NCBI GenBank assembly: GCA_003833135.1
Contig: QZLH01000025.1
Location: forward strand, 127,034 to 180,635
Direction of reading: 5' to 3'
DNA: 53,602 bases
DNA from: Oehlia diaphana
Taxonomy: Eukaryota > Glomeromycota > Glomeromycetes > Glomerales > Glomeraceae
Shown: positions 1 through 11,214 of the stretch, one piece after another
Layout: the number at the start of each line of letters is the position of its first letter
Position numbering within the stretch: position 1 is the first letter of the stretch
Notes under the pieces: generated by a model
The model's database searches: none
Told to the model about the DNA's origin: nothing
Seen by the model: only the letters and a program-made list of their open reading frames with translations
Translations under genes and position numbers: made by a program

Positions 1-1797
1 GAAACCATTATTTAATACTTCTTCTATAGTTATTTTTTTAGTTTCATTATGTTCTTTTGACCAATATTCATATGATCTTTTTAATAGAATTTTTTCATCT
101 TCTTTTTCAATAATTTTATCTAAATTTTCTAAATCATTTGTATTAAACTTCTTTATTTGACTTTTAATTAATCCAACTAATGAAATATATTTTAATTCTA
201 AACTAATATTATTATTTCCTATTCCTTTTAAGATAAAAATATCTGAATATCCAAATCGGCCAAATCCTTTTAATTTTGTACCATCCATTACTAATGATAA
301 TTCAGGAATACGATATTTTAATGGTAAAAGATTTTCAACAATTGCCTGAAGAACAGATTCATCTGCAGAAGATAGTGATATCTGTGATCTTGTTAATAAA
401 AATGTTTTTAAAAGTTCAATAAAAGGTAAAATATTATTTGCAATAAGATTTTCATATGCTGAAGCAATAAGAAGAGCATCATTCACAACTTGTCTATATA
501 CTAATTTATCTTTATTTTGTTCTAAAATTCGAATTTGTTTTGTTATAAGTTCTAATAAATAATTATAAAAGTTAATAAATAATATAAATAAAAAATAAAT
601 AAAATATTGTAATTTACCAGAAGATGAATCAGAATCATTATTTCGTGTTCTTTTTAAATTTTCTTTTTGTTTAACTTGAAAATCAATTTTTTCAGCCCAA
701 ATCTTATTAAAAGTTAATTCCAATTCTTCTCCTAAAATATGCATTTCACTTCCTATATCATTATATTTATAACAATTGCGAAATATAAGACGAATATCTT
801 TTTATCCTTCAAGACTTACATATTGATTATTTTCTAATTTTGAAATTATTGTTGATAAATCCATTGAATTTTTTATATTTTCATTTGAAATTTCATAAAA
901 TGGATGAATATTAGATTTAATATCAAGCTCTTGAAAAATATCATAACAAAAGTTAATAAGTTGAGAATTTTTAGGATTATTTTCAGTAGAAACAGAATGA
1001 TTTTTAATAGGAATTTTGATTTTTTTTTTGAGTGGGATGAATTAGAAATGAATTGATTTTTAATAGGAATAAAGTGATTATTATCAGAATTTTCAATAAT
1101 TTTTTGTGAATAAGATGAATCAGCAAGCACTATGTTTTCTTTTTCATTATTTTCTTCAGTAGATACATGATTTTCTTTATATTCTTTAATAATTTCTTGC
1201 CAAAATATTTTTAATGTTTTTGCATACCGAAATCATTCTCCAATTACCTATTTTAAGAAACAGTTTATTAGTAGTGTGTTAAAATTTTATTTAGTAATAT
1301 AAGAAGGTACATAGCCAATTCCTCCTCCAGAATTAGCAGACTTATATCAACTACAAAGTTAGGACACCTGAACTGAGAAACTTGGATTGGTTACCACGAC
1401 TTGTCAAATCCAGTAAATTCCCTAAGTTAAGTTCTGATTAACTCTAGGGTTACCCTAACTTTGCAAAATAAAAAAAAACACACCTTAACTTTTAAGTCAG
1501 GGAAATCCTTTTTAAGGAAATTTTTTTCTTCTCTTAAAAAACGAACAGCCCAAAGATTATCAAGATTTTTCCAATTATCTAAATTTGAAGTGGTATCAAT
1601 TGAAGCAATAATAATATCATGATGATTTTTTAAGAACCCCCGATATGTTTTTGTTGTCCTATTGTTATCTGATAAATAAGAGATAAGAGCTAAAAAGATT
1701 GAAAGAATTGGGTTAATTATTAATATTACAATCACAAGTTAAAATACAGTTCACAAGATTTACCATTTTGACCAATGAAATCTTCAGATGTGCTCAT
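1..1797 (-). pseudogene. Broken bromodomain plus PD-(D/E)XK nuclease-like gene, 3' end outside window
   Basis: The likely start is the ATG at 1797-1795 (reading MSTSEDFIGQNGKSCEL), followed by a probable intron of about 89 nt (about 1747-1659). Further on, about 980-690 reads as a bromodomain: helix residues DIFQELD, then MDLSTIISKLENNQY, then IRLIFRNCYKYND and LGEELELTFNKIW. After a low-complexity stretch, about 540-1 resembles a PD-(D/E)XK nuclease-like fold, with GYSDIFIL then LELKY as the candidate D...ExK site. Damage: a TGA at 1235-1233 inside a likely coding run (GE*FRYAKTLKIFW), a frameshift in the poly-T run near 1020-1030, and a TAA at 804-802 in the bromodomain loop. A bromodomain binds acetyl-lysine; the nuclease assignment is by motif only. 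I call it a pseudogene, though assembly errors in the homopolymer could explain the frameshift. Confidence 0.6.
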
Positions 1798-2184
1798 GTT
1801 TGAAATTGATAAAAAAAATATTGATATGTTTATAATTGATAAAAAAAATATTGATAAGTTTATAATTAAGTTTATAATTAAATTAAAAAAAGAGAAATTG
1901 ATGAGAGTTTAATGTCTTAAATAAAAAAAATCCTTTGTAGATAGTATGACTCAGTTTGACATATTGATTTATCAAAGTGAAAAAAAATTAACACTACATT
2001 TATAATAATTAAATCTATTATTTATCATATTAACAAGAACTTAATCATTTTGCCAAATATGGTATAATGTAATTCTTGATTAAAATCATGTCATTAGAAA
2101 ATAGACATATATGGCTTAAAGGTGATTCATTTTAATTTTTGTTAAGCAAATGACTCAACTCTCATCATTCTGACGCATTTGACA

Positions 2185-2530
2185 TATACTCTTTTAAAAC
2201 TGAAGATGTTACAATTGAAACATATTGAATATATTGTGCATGATACATGTACAGTAGATGTTACAAATAACATATATATTTTGACAAGTACTATACATCA
2301 CGTTTGGTCACATTTTATATATTTTATATTCACTGCGAAAGTAACATATACGCGTTTAAAAGATGAAACAATTTAAAACATGTTGTACACGATATATGTA
2401 CAGTAAGTGTTACGAATAACATATATATTTTGACAACATACTGACTTCGAAAGTTAACATAATACGCGTTTAAAAGTGAAATAATTGAAATATGTTGAAA
2501 TATATTGCGCACGATACATGCAATAACATT
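2185..2530. repeat. Diverged tandem repeat, about 2.5-3 copies
   Basis: A unit of roughly 115-150 bp recurs. Each copy carries a stretch like TTTAAAAnTGAAAnAATT, then a CACGATACATGTACAGTA-like segment, then GTTACAAATAACATATAT and TTTTGACAA. Copies begin near 2190, 2350 and 2465. The stretch 1798-2184 just before it is AT-rich with no gene that I can see. Confidence 0.65.
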
Positions 2531-2569
2531 TATAAACGTGGCCAGTACATTTCTTTACAGTTGATGACG

Positions 2570-3144
2570 AAACCATTTCGCAACGGTTTATATTAAAACA
2601 ATTTAAAAAACTGTTGCGAAATAGTTTTTTTAGTTATATAAACCGTTTCGCAACAGTTTATATTAAAATCGGTAAAAAACCGTTGCGAAATGGTTTTTTT
2701 TAGTTATATAAACCATTTCGCAACGGTTTATATTAAAAACATTTAAAAAAACTGTTGCAAAACGGTTTTTTTTAGTTATTTAAACCATTTCGCAACGGTG
2801 TATATTAAAATCGTTAAAAAACCGTTGCGAAACAGTTTTTTTTAGTTATATAAACCGTTTCGCAATGGTTTATATTAAAAACATTTAAAAAAACCGTTGC
2901 GAAATGGTTTATATTAAAAATATTTAAAAAAACCATTGCGAAACGGTTTTTTAGTTATTTAAACCATTTCGCAACGGTTTATATTAAAACAATTTAAAAA
3001 ACCGTTGCGAAACAGTTTTTTTTAGTTATATAAACCGTTTTGCAACGGTTTATATTAAAATCATTAAAAAACCATTGCGAAACAGTTTTTTTTAGTTATA
3101 TAAACCGTTTCGCAATGGTTTATATTAAAAACATTTAAAAAAAC
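2570..3144. repeat. Tandem hairpin array, ~71-bp unit
   Basis: About eight units start near 2570, 2640, 2710, 2782, 2852, 2961, 3032 and 3102. Each has AAACCGTTTCGCAACGGTTT (or a near variant), a short AT spacer, and then the reverse complement GTTGCGAAACGG, so every unit can fold into a stem. Single-base differences such as CCATTT/CCGTTT and CAACAG/CAACGG occur between copies. There is no coding sequence. The spacers are themselves repeated, so this is not a CRISPR. The core TTTCGCAA recurs in the elements at 12140-12664 and 50707-51085. Confidence 0.9.
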
Positions 3145-3386
3145 GGACGGACTATTATTTTTTTTTTGTATCATTTATCACTTAATAACAATATTTTTAT
3201 GACAATGATATATTTGGGTGGGTATATATTTGAAAATTAAATGTACACGGTTTTATAAGATCATTAATATAAAAAATAAAAAAGTCTTTTTAACCTCTAT
3301 AAGAATAATAAATATTTAATATTTTTATTTTCAATATTTTTAGTTGAATAAACAATTTACGATAATTATTAAATACAAAACATAAA

Positions 3387-3490
3387 ATCGTCTGAATTTT
3401 GAATTTTGACAATGAGTTCGGAACCAAGTATAATAAATATCGTCTGAATTTTGAATTCTGATAATGAGTTCGGAACCAAGTATAATAAAA
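3387..3490. repeat. Two-copy tandem duplication, 52-bp period
   Basis: The block starting ATCGTCTGAATTTTGAATT and ending GAACCAAGTATAATAAA occurs at 3387 and again at 3439 with only two or three mismatches. No gene is evident. Confidence 0.85.
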
Positions 3491-4805
3491 CTAATAAATA
3501 TATAAAGATTAAAAAATTTGTTGCATTAATTTTATATTTATTTTTTTCATTGTAAGCCGAGTGCTCGATATATCAAGTTCTAACTGTAATACTTTCAGTT
3601 TTTTATGAATTTCGAGACAATTTTTGTAACGAGAAAGAAATCTACTATGACCAAACCTATTTTATTATTCATGTTGTCGCAATAAAAAAATCGACATATC
3701 CGACAATTAAAATGTTTTAATTCCACATTTTTCGCTTCCACACACATATCTGATATGTCGAAATAAAAAAAATTCAGAAAAAAAAAAGATTCTCATACAA
3801 ACATGTACGAACTGAAATTAGATGATCTTGTTGATAATCAAACATCTTGAACGTAAAAATTTCAATAAACTGGGTAACTACATACCTGCAACAATGGTGT
3901 CCGAAGCGTTATAATCACTGTATCACTATATTAACGTGATCCCAAAATTTCATTAATCTTACACGCACTCACGCAGTGTGACGCATGACCTTGAGTGCAC
4001 CTTACAGTCCTCTACAACTCCAAACGCTTCGAAATAAGAATCTCAATTGAAATATTAAATCGGATATGTGAAATATAAAGTTTTTAGTGAATAATTGTTT
4101 CTTTCCACCCGTTAAAATTTTTTCACCTTTTATAATGTTCTTTAAATACTTCAATTTATATAGTAATTAATCATCAATCATACATTATATTCAGTCCTAT
4201 TCCGAATTTTGTTCTTCCAATAAAGTAATTTGGTTGTAAACTTATTTTATTAGAAAATTTACTCTGATTTGAGGAACTGCGATGTAGAATTTTATATCAG
4301 CTTTTGTTTCTTTGGTAAATAAACTATTTTTAATATGTTGCAAACGTTGATAAGGTAAATCATATTTTAGAATTGTACTAACCAAAAGTTGTTATTGCGG
4401 CCATTTCAAATGAATTCAAATACATTTGATACAACGATATTTCTGGCATTCTTTTCTTTATGCTAAATAATGTACCATTAAATTTTTCGGCCATACTAAA
4501 GCATTTAAAGAAAACCAATGATATTACTTTTTCCAATCTAATTATATGTCACTTTAAATGTATTCTTCACTTTATGTGGATTTTTTTAGTCTTGAATTCA
4601 ACCATTTTATTTATAATAAATAAATAAATTACATTTACATTATTTTGAACATAATGAATGGTATGGTAAAACCATAATAAATACAATTTAATAAATAAGT
4701 GCATATAATCTACTTCGTTATGATATAAAGGATTTCATTTCAGGTTACAAAGTAAGATGAATTTATAATGTTATTAAATTTTAAATTGATTTAATAAACT
4801 CTAAC
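3491..4805. other. Intergenic, no gene seen
   Basis: AT-rich sequence with scattered stops in all frames. Around 3880-4040 it is somewhat less AT-rich but shows no recognisable protein or RNA. A short near-palindrome (CGACATATC ... GATATGTCG) lies at about 3690-3765. A segment at about 4443-4466, starting GGCATTCTTTTCTTTATGC, is shared almost exactly with about 32125-32148. Confidence 0.5.
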
Positions 4806-5972
4806 TCATTCTTTTAAAAGTTTTTTCAATTTTTTTTGAGCCAATTGATATCCTTGTTCAGCAGATTTTTTATACCAGTGAATTGCTTGATTAATATCCT
4901 TTTCAATCCAATTTCCACGTTTATACATGTTAGCAAGGTTATATTGAGCCAACCTATTTCCTAAATTTGCTGCCTTTTGGTACAATTCAATTGCCTTTTT
5001 CTTATTGATTTCAGTACCAATTCCATTATAGTAACAACATCCTAAGTTATTCATTCCATATAAATGACCTAAATCTGACGCTTTTTGAAATAGTTTAAAT
5101 GCCTTTTGCTTATTAACAACCGTTCCAATTCCATCATCATAACAACATCCTAAACTATTTACTCCATCTGAATTTCCTAAATCTGCTGCTTTTTGATATA
5201 ATTCGAATGCCTTTTGCACATCAATATCAGTACCAATTCCCTTTTTATAACAACGTCCTAAGGAATATATTCCATGTGAATATCCTAATTCTGCCACTTT
5301 TTGATATAATTTAAATGCTTTTTTCCTATCAATATCTGTTCCAATCCCATTTTCATAACAATCTCCTAAATTATACATTCCATGTAAATTTCCTAAATCT
5401 GATGCTTTTTTATAAAATTCAAATGCTTTTTTCATATTAACATCAGTACCAAAACCATATACATAGCAACAACCTAACTTATTCATCCCATCAGGGGATT
5501 CTCTTTCTACTAATTTTTTTGATAATTCAAAAGCTTTTTTATAATCTTTTTCAATCCCTTCTCCATCAATATACATATTAGTAAGATATAATTGCGCTAT
5601 ATCATTTCCTAATTCTTCTGCTTTTTGAATTAATTCAAATGCCTTTTTACTATTAGTGTTAGTCTCAATCCCATAATAATTAAAATATCCCAGTAAATAA
5701 ATAGAATTTGAATTAATTTGATTGTTTAAAAGCCAATAATAGACTTCTTTTGGTTTTACATTATAATCATTCATATAATTAAGAAAGTATCGTTTTCTTA
5801 TATTTTCTTCTGTTCCTTTATTTAAATCTTTAAAACTAAGATCAACAAATTCATCAATTGCATTACTTAAATCCTCTTCAAATGTATTTTCATGAATATT
5901 TTGAGTTGTAGGACTTATTTCTATAAAATTAATTTTATCAAAATTTTTAATAATTGTATGATAATCTTCCAT
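4806..5972 (-). CDS. Sel1-like repeat protein, 8 repeats (SLR copy A)
   Basis: Encodes about 388 residues. Residues ~1-85 form the block shared by all SLR proteins of this window (FDKIN, then IEISPTTQNI, FEEDL, IDEFVDL, then [20 protein letters not shown]). Eight Sel1-type repeats of ~36 residues follow, with the pattern LG.CY..GIGTD..KAFELYQKA..LGN. Sel1 repeats fold as TPR-like helical pairs and act as protein-binding scaffolds; the partner here is unknown. I chose the ATG at 5972 because the 15 codons upstream to the ATG at 6017 are mostly translated from an AT-dinucleotide run with no counterpart in the paralogues. It has no kinase domain, signal peptide or intron. This is the longest repeat region of the cluster. 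Confidence 0.9.
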   Translation of the reverse strand: MEDYHTIIKNFDKINFIEISPTTQNIHENTFEEDLSNAIDEFVDLSFKDLNKGTEENIRKRYFLNYMNDYNVKPKEVYYWLLNNQINSNSIYLLGYFNYYGIETNTNSKKAFELIQKAEELGNDIAQLYLTNMYIDGEGIEKDYKKAFELSKKLVERESPDGMNKLGCCYVYGFGTDVNMKKAFEFYKKASDLGNLHGMYNLGDCYENGIGTDIDRKKAFKLYQKVAELGYSHGIYSLGRCYKKGIGTDIDVQKAFELYQKAADLGNSDGVNSLGCCYDDGIGTVVNKQKAFKLFQKASDLGHLYGMNNLGCCYYNGIGTEINKKKAIELYQKAANLGNRLAQYNLANMYKRGNWIEKDINQAIHWYKKSAEQGYQLAQKKLKKLLKE

Positions 5973-6154
5973 GCTTATATTGTTTATATATATATATATT
6001 TTGTGATTAGTCAACAAAAAACTTACAAACTACTAAAAAGAAATAGTGTAACTGATTGAAAGAGTAGAACATTTAATAAATATATTTTAAATATATAGAA
6101 AATTTGTTAAGCGTTTACTTAAACAAACTTCTCCTTATGGAAAACTCGGATCAC

Positions 6155-6345
6155 AATATAATTTTAATTTACCACAACATATTAAATGTAGTACTGCAGT
6201 AAAAATGATTTAATGGCGCATAATCTTTGCACATAGCCGAAAAGATCTGCCTACACAGCCGCAAGATCTGCAGAAGTGCAGATCGAGTTTTTTTTGCTGC
6301 GCAGATCGAACTCGCTAAAATTGGCCGATCTTTTTTATTTTTACA
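6155..6345 (-). promoter_or_regulatory. Upstream region of SLR copy A with shared motifs
   Basis: The plus strand reads CACAACATATTAAATGTAG, then TAGTACTGCAGTAAAAATGA, TTTAATGGCGC, and further out GCAGATCGA at 6301. The segment TAGTACTGCAGTAAAAATGA is also upstream of copy B (about 8381), and CACAACAT plus CAGATC also occur upstream of other copies. A small hairpin GATCTGCA-GAAG-TGCAGATC lies at about 6268-6287. That it is a promoter is inferred from conservation and position only. Confidence 0.5.
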
Positions 6346-6488
6346 TAAACTTTATTCGTTTTATTTATTAAATATATGAATATATATATATATGAACAAA
6401 ATGTACAATTAAATAACCTAAAGAAAGTGAATCTACTTATTTAAATTCTATTTTTCTTATCCAGAGTTTAATAATATCTCTTGTTATG

Positions 6489-6662
6489 GTGTTCCAGATC
6501 CGCATCCGATCCGATCATTTACGTCATCTGTTTTTATTATCCGTATTCGGAAAATGTGCCGGATAACGGATAAACGGATTTGTTATCATCCGTTATCTGA
6601 AATATCCAGTAACGTATCCGTCATCTATTTAACCGCCGGCGAGTTAGCGAATTGGAACACTG
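6489..6662. mobile_element. Short inverted-repeat element rich in ATCCG/CGGAT words
   Basis: The ends read GGTGTTCCAGATCCG on the left and, as reverse complement, CAGTGTTCCAATTCG on the right. Between them ATCCG and CGGAT words recur in both orientations, so the interior can fold back. I could not find a convincing target duplication. The ends resemble hAT termini. The rest of the 6018-7058 gap shows no gene. Confidence 0.5.
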
Positions 6663-7058
6663 GGAGTTCATTTATTTTCTCATAAACATTTATTTAATGA
6701 ATGCATTAGCATATAATGCTTTTGAGATGATATCATTATCGCGAATGACATTGGTAAAAAATCAATCAACCAATGGTACCGGTTTACGTTAAAAACTGAT
6801 GTAGAGGCTCCTTGTCCTATAGAAGCTTCAAATAAAAGAATAAGCATTTACATAAATTAAAAGTTTTTATATATGGTGATACGTTTTGCATGCATTAATC
6901 GATTTATTATAATTGAAATCTCTTATAAATACATTATAATTATTAGGATAAGAGGACATAATCAAGAAGATAACAATTAGCCAACCAAATTCATCCTTTG
7001 TTTAATTAACTTCATCATGATTTATTTGACGGCGAATAAAAAGTTCGCAAATTATAAT

Positions 7059-8108
7059 TTAATCTTTTAAAAAATCTTTTAATTTATTTTGAGCCCATTG
7101 GCATCCTTGTTTAGCAGATTTTTTATACCAATAAATCGCTCGACTAAAATCTTTTTCGACGTAATCTCCACGTACATACATATTAGCAAGATTATATTGA
7201 GATATATAATTTCCCATATTTGCTGCCTTTTGATATAATTCAAATGCCTTTTGTTTATTGATATTAGTTCCAATTCCCATATAATAACAACGGCCTAACA
7301 TTGAAATCCCACCAGAAAATCCACCTTCAGATGATTTATTAAATAATTCAAAGGCTTTATCATTATTTTGCGCAACAGCCTTTCCATTTTTATAAAATAA
7401 CCCAAGATTACATTGGGCTATTATATTTCCTAAATTTGCTGCCTTTTGATACATTTCAAATGCCATCTGTAAGTTAACATCAGTTCCAATTCCAATTTCA
7501 AAACAATAACCCAACCTATTCATAGCATTTGGATTTTCTCTTTCTGCTAATTTTTTTGATAATTCAAAAGCAATATTATAATCTTTATCAACATCTTTTC
7601 CATGTATATACATACTGGAAAGATCTAATTGAGCTAAATTGTTTTCTAACTCTGCAGCTTTTTGAATCAATTCAAATGCCTTTTGCTTATTAATGTCAGT
7701 TCCAATCCCATGATGATTAAAATATCCAAACAAATAGATAGAATTTGAATTAATCTGATTATTCATAAGCCAGTTATAAACTTCTTGTGGACTTATTTTA
7801 TTAATATAATCAATAACATGCTGCTTTATAACATTTTGTTCTTTTCCTTCATTTAGTTCTTTAAAGATAAGATTAACCACTTCATCGATTACAAAAATTA
7901 AATCCTCTTCAAATATATTTTTATGAATATTTTGAGTCGTAGGTTCTATCTCCTTTTCATTAATTCTATCAAAAGTTTTAATAATTTGAGGTAATTCATC
8001 ACACGATGGATCATTATTTGATGAGACAAAATTATTCAAATCAAGTTTCTGCTCACCTAGTAATTGAGAATTTAATTTGTAATTAATACTTGTTTGATAA
8101 TAATCCAT
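7059..8108 (-). CDS. Sel1-like repeat protein, 6 repeats (SLR copy B)
   Basis: Encodes 349 residues in one exon. Residues ~1-40 are a variable leader, ~40-120 the shared linker block (LPQIIKTFDRIN, EIEPTTQNI, FEEDL, IDEVVNLIFKELNEG, YNWLMNNQ), and ~122-338 six Sel1-type repeats. The end (AIYWYKKSAKQGC..AQNKLKDFLKD) matches the other copies. Repeat 4 (AQCNLGLFYKNGKAVAQN) is of the AQ-type normally found at the edges, placed here in the middle as in copy D. Start chosen at the first ATG; the leader is alignable in length with copies C and F. Likely a scaffold protein; no catalytic domain. Confidence 0.9.
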   Translation of the reverse strand: MDYYQTSINYKLNSQLLGEQKLDLNNFVSSNNDPSCDELPQIIKTFDRINEKEIEPTTQNIHKNIFEEDLIFVIDEVVNLIFKELNEGKEQNVIKQHVIDYINKISPQEVYNWLMNNQINSNSIYLFGYFNHHGIGTDINKQKAFELIQKAAELENNLAQLDLSSMYIHGKDVDKDYNIAFELSKKLAERENPNAMNRLGYCFEIGIGTDVNLQMAFEMYQKAANLGNIIAQCNLGLFYKNGKAVAQNNDKAFELFNKSSEGGFSGGISMLGRCYYMGIGTNINKQKAFELYQKAANMGNYISQYNLANMYVRGDYVEKDFSRAIYWYKKSAKQGCQWAQNKLKDFLKD

Positions 8109-8369
8109 TTCTATATTTGTTTTTGTGATAATTAACGTTAACGTTAATCTTTGGCAAGCAAATTTTACTAGTTATAATCACAAACTAATTATGAGAAAAA
8201 TTTTGCTTAAAACACTTATAATTTTTGGTTTATTATATCCGATTATTTATCTAATTTAATAATTTTCTGAACATGTTTATAACATAATCTATCAAAGTAA
8301 CTTACGTCTTTTTCAAAACAAAGAGTTTATAGAAACGCCAAATCAATTTTATTGGTACAATAATTACTT

Positions 8370-8460
8370 TATTACGGGTGTAGTACTGCAGTAAAAATGA
8401 TGTAATGATTATTGTGGCGCAAAATTTGGCCCGCAGGCGTAGTGAATTTGCAGATCAATT
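8370..8460 (-). promoter_or_regulatory. Upstream motifs of SLR copy B
   Basis: Contains TAGTACTGCAGTAAAAATGA, followed by TGTAATGATTATTGTGGCGC, in the same order as upstream of copy A, and GCAGATCAA at 8450-8458 as found upstream of copies D and G. It lies about 250-350 bp before the start codon. Function inferred from conservation. Confidence 0.5.
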
Positions 8461-9549
8461 CTTACCGCATCTTCGGCTAAACACATTTGGTGTAGTCTAG
8501 TGATACATATTATACAATAAAGGATTGCATTGAGAGCATTTAGATCTACGCCTCCTTATCAGTCTAATGGAATCTTCTTCAGACAAACAGAATCATCAGT
8601 CATCTGATGTCTCCAACCCTATCAATGATCTCTGACCTGCCAGATCCCTCCCAGAAACGTATATTATCACCTGCCTTATCCTATATTTACTTTTCGAAAA
8701 ACTTACTTTATGTGTATCTTTACTTTACCAGACCCGTAGTCGCTACTCCTTCACCGTGGTTGTCATTTATTATGGCGTTATAGCAGTTATATCTCCTCTA
8801 CATCATCCACTCAAGGTCCCCCCAACACCACCTGTTTTTAGGTGTAGGACTGTAGGTTAAATCTCAAAGGCGCGATTTGTCTTGTCCTTCTGCTTTTACT
8901 TTTTATTACCTGATATTATTGTTTTATTGGTTCCGTTGTTGATATATTAGTATATAGCCGCGGTGTCTAACAGTTTGGGTATTGATATTAGCAAGTATTA
9001 CTTATGTATCTATCCTGAATAGTCTTCAGAAGCTGAAAGTACAAAAAAAAAAGAAAGATAATGTTAGTAAACGCTTCTTTAAAGTTAATTTCAAAAAATT
9101 ACATAAAAATAATACCCTGCGTCTAAAGAAGTCCAGAGAACCCAAATTCTTTACAAAAGAATAAGCAAAAGAAACGTTAACAACGTTTCATAAAGAGTTT
9201 GGAGTAGCTTTTTACCAAATTTTTAGTTTCCTTTGTCTCATGTCTCTAAATATAAAAAGGAGTTTCTTTTTTTTATTTCGTTTTTTAAAATAAATAAATT
9301 TTTTTTTTTTTAAGATAAAGAAATATTTTTTAAAATAAAAAAAAAAAATTTTTTTTAATAAAGATATGAAGAAAATTTTAACAATAGGAATAAGAAGAAA
9401 AAAATTTTTAAAAGATGATCTACCGATCTAAAAAAAATTTGATCGGTAAATCGTAGATCGACAAAAGTCCAAAAATTACTAAATCCCATATTCTTATAAT
9501 GGAAGACATTATCTTATTACATAATGTAAATCACATTATTTGTTTATTT
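8461..9549. other. No intact gene; less AT-rich stretch with broken reading frames
   Basis: About 8510-8960 is noticeably less AT-rich than its surroundings. On the plus strand it reads in pieces from an ATG at 8567 (ESSSDKQNHQSSDVSNPIND), then stops, and a lysine-rich run follows near 9040-9160. This could be a decayed retroelement or pseudogene, but I recognise no domain. 9260-9360 is homopolymer-rich A/T. Confidence 0.35.
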
Positions 9550-9559
9550 TTCAAAAATT

Positions 9560-10340
9560 CATTAACTACAATACATTTTTTCTAATTCTGCTGGATTATA
9601 ATCGACTTCTTTATCAAATCCTATTAGCCAACTAGTATAATCAACTAAATCATCATTTCATCACGCTCTACAGCAGGTGTAGTCAGTGGCATTTTGTAAG
9701 AATTTTGGATTGGACAAATCCAAAGCACCTTCAAGTTCCAATGGCTCATCGTCAATGATTTCTAAATCATCATCAATAGCAGTTTGTTCCAAATTAACTT
9801 CAGCCATAACTTCTTCCAAAGTTATTTCTTCTCCTACATCATATAAATCTGCATCTCTTAAATTTGCTGAATTTTCTCTTCAGTTTTTCTACACCATAGT
9901 GTGATAATTCGGATTTATTATTAGCAATATAATAAGAATGGATTTGCGCAATTGCTTCAAAATTTTTCACCAAAATTCTTGTACGACGTGTTCCATGAAT
10001 CCAACCACAAACAGACCAGATACATTCATAGTTGGTACATGTGGTGAAACAGAAATAGTTTAATTACAAGATGTTGAAGAAATGGTTGTTTCATCTCACA
10101 AGTTCCACCATTAAGAGGCGTGTCAATATTATGAGTATAAGATGGAGATTGGTGCGTATAGTAATCACGTAATTGTGTCATAAGAACTTTAAAAAATTAT
10201 AAAAATAAAAAAATATCATCGGAAAAGCGAGCTCAGCAAAGGAGACTGTACTGTTTGGCCAACTTCACTATTTCCCAAAAAAGATTCTTCATTATTGTTT
10301 TCTGTTTCACAAAGCCATTGATGCATTAATTTGTTATATA
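9560..10340 (-). pseudogene. hAT transposase remnant, C-terminal part
   Basis: On the minus strand a stretch near 10030-9880 reads CIWSVCGWIHGTRRTRILVK, then AIAQIHSYYIANN. This is the typical C-terminal dimerisation end of hAT transposases, where the family has CER.WS..G.IH...R.RL followed by I..Y. An acidic tail follows in another frame (EEITLEEVMAEVNLEQTAID, then DDDLEIIDDEP) to a stop near 9660. Upstream pieces (10300-10060) are in other frames. At least two frameshifts are needed, so it is non-functional. The N-terminal BED finger and catalytic core are not present here. Confidence 0.6.
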
Positions 10341-10507
10341 AAGGATAAAAAAATTATAAAAAAAAAAATAATAAATAATAAAATAATAAAATAAAAAAAA
10401 AAATATTTTAAACTTCTCTCCTCCTTTTTCTAATAATAATTTATTTTTTATTAATTAAAAAAATTTATCTTTCCATTGTTCTATTTATTCAACATGGAAT
10501 TTAATAA

Positions 10508-10870
10508 TTAATTCTTTTCCTTTTTTTCTAAATTTAAGGCGACTACGTCATACATATATAAATACGCATCTGTACATCTTTTACGTCTGTCTTCACTTTG
10601 AGACCACCATTGCGTAAAAACATCTTCCGAATTTGTATTTTTAGAAAAGATACCCATACAGGTATCTTTTTCAATGTATCTGCTAGCGTTCTTCTCAAAA
10701 AATCTATATATGACTTTTATCATGATGATTTTTGAGATTGTGAGAAAATTTAAATTGAACAAATTTATCAATATTAGCTGATCAAAAAAATCCCCTAATT
10801 TTTTTGGGGGTGAAAAATATAGAACATATAACAAAATACAGGGAGCGCAAATCAGGTCTAATTTTTCCAA
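10508..10870 (-). CDS. Hypothetical protein, possibly a 3' exon
   Basis: An open frame of 120 codons. Its last ~60 residues look coding (KNASRYIEKDTCMGIFS, then VFTQWWSQSEDRRKRC, then LNLEKKEKN) while the first ~50 are more like AT-rich read-through. I recognise no family. It follows the frame at 10954-11214 on the same strand by 83 bp, and the two may be exons of one gene, but I could not place a convincing splice pair. Confidence 0.35.
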   Translation of the reverse strand: MEKLDLICAPCILLYVLYFSPPKKLGDFFDQLILINLFNLNFLTISKIIMIKVIYRFFEKNASRYIEKDTCMGIFSKNTNSEDVFTQWWSQSEDRRKRCTDAYLYMYDVVALNLEKKEKN

Positions 10871-10953
10871 TCAGCCGATACGATTTTATTCATATTATAA
10901 AAAATTATTAATTTTTTTTTTTCTGGTAAATGACCACTACCTTAAATACCTCT

Positions 10954-11214
10954 TCATATCTCAATTTCCAAATTCTTTCGTAAATATATCAACAGTTTTG
11001 AATCAGATTTCTTGTATTGTTTGTTTTTCCAAATCTTCACATTATTAAGTCCATGCGTGATATTGTATAATAAATTTTCTAAAGAAAATAAACGTGACTT
11101 TAGCGCAACAATGTTATAACACTTTTCCTGTTCTTTCTTATCTTCTATTATTTCGTTGACTGCTTCCATCCATAAATCATATAAACAAAATTTATTTTGA
11201 TTTACAACTCCCAT
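10954..11214 (-). CDS. Hypothetical protein, possibly a 5' exon
   Basis: 86 codons from an ATG (MGVVNQNKFCLYDLWMEAVN). The composition is coding-like with a mixed-charge helical pattern (EIIEDKKEQEKCYNIVALKS). No known domain. It ends just before AGAGGTATTTAAG, which could supply a splice donor towards 10508-10870, but an in-frame TGA precedes that site, so the join is uncertain. Confidence 0.4.
   Translation of the reverse strand: MGVVNQNKFCLYDLWMEAVNEIIEDKKEQEKCYNIVALKSRLFSLENLLYNITHGLNNVKIWKNKQYKKSDSKLLIYLRKNLEIEI

Noticed and set aside
2570..3144. Regular repeat array resembling CRISPR
   Set aside because: The stretches between repeats are themselves repeated, units are tandem hairpins, and the surrounding DNA is eukaryotic.
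6015..6017. ATG at 6017 as the start of SLR copy A
   Set aside because: The added residues come mainly from an AT-dinucleotide run and match nothing in the paralogues; the ATG at 5972 fits the family.
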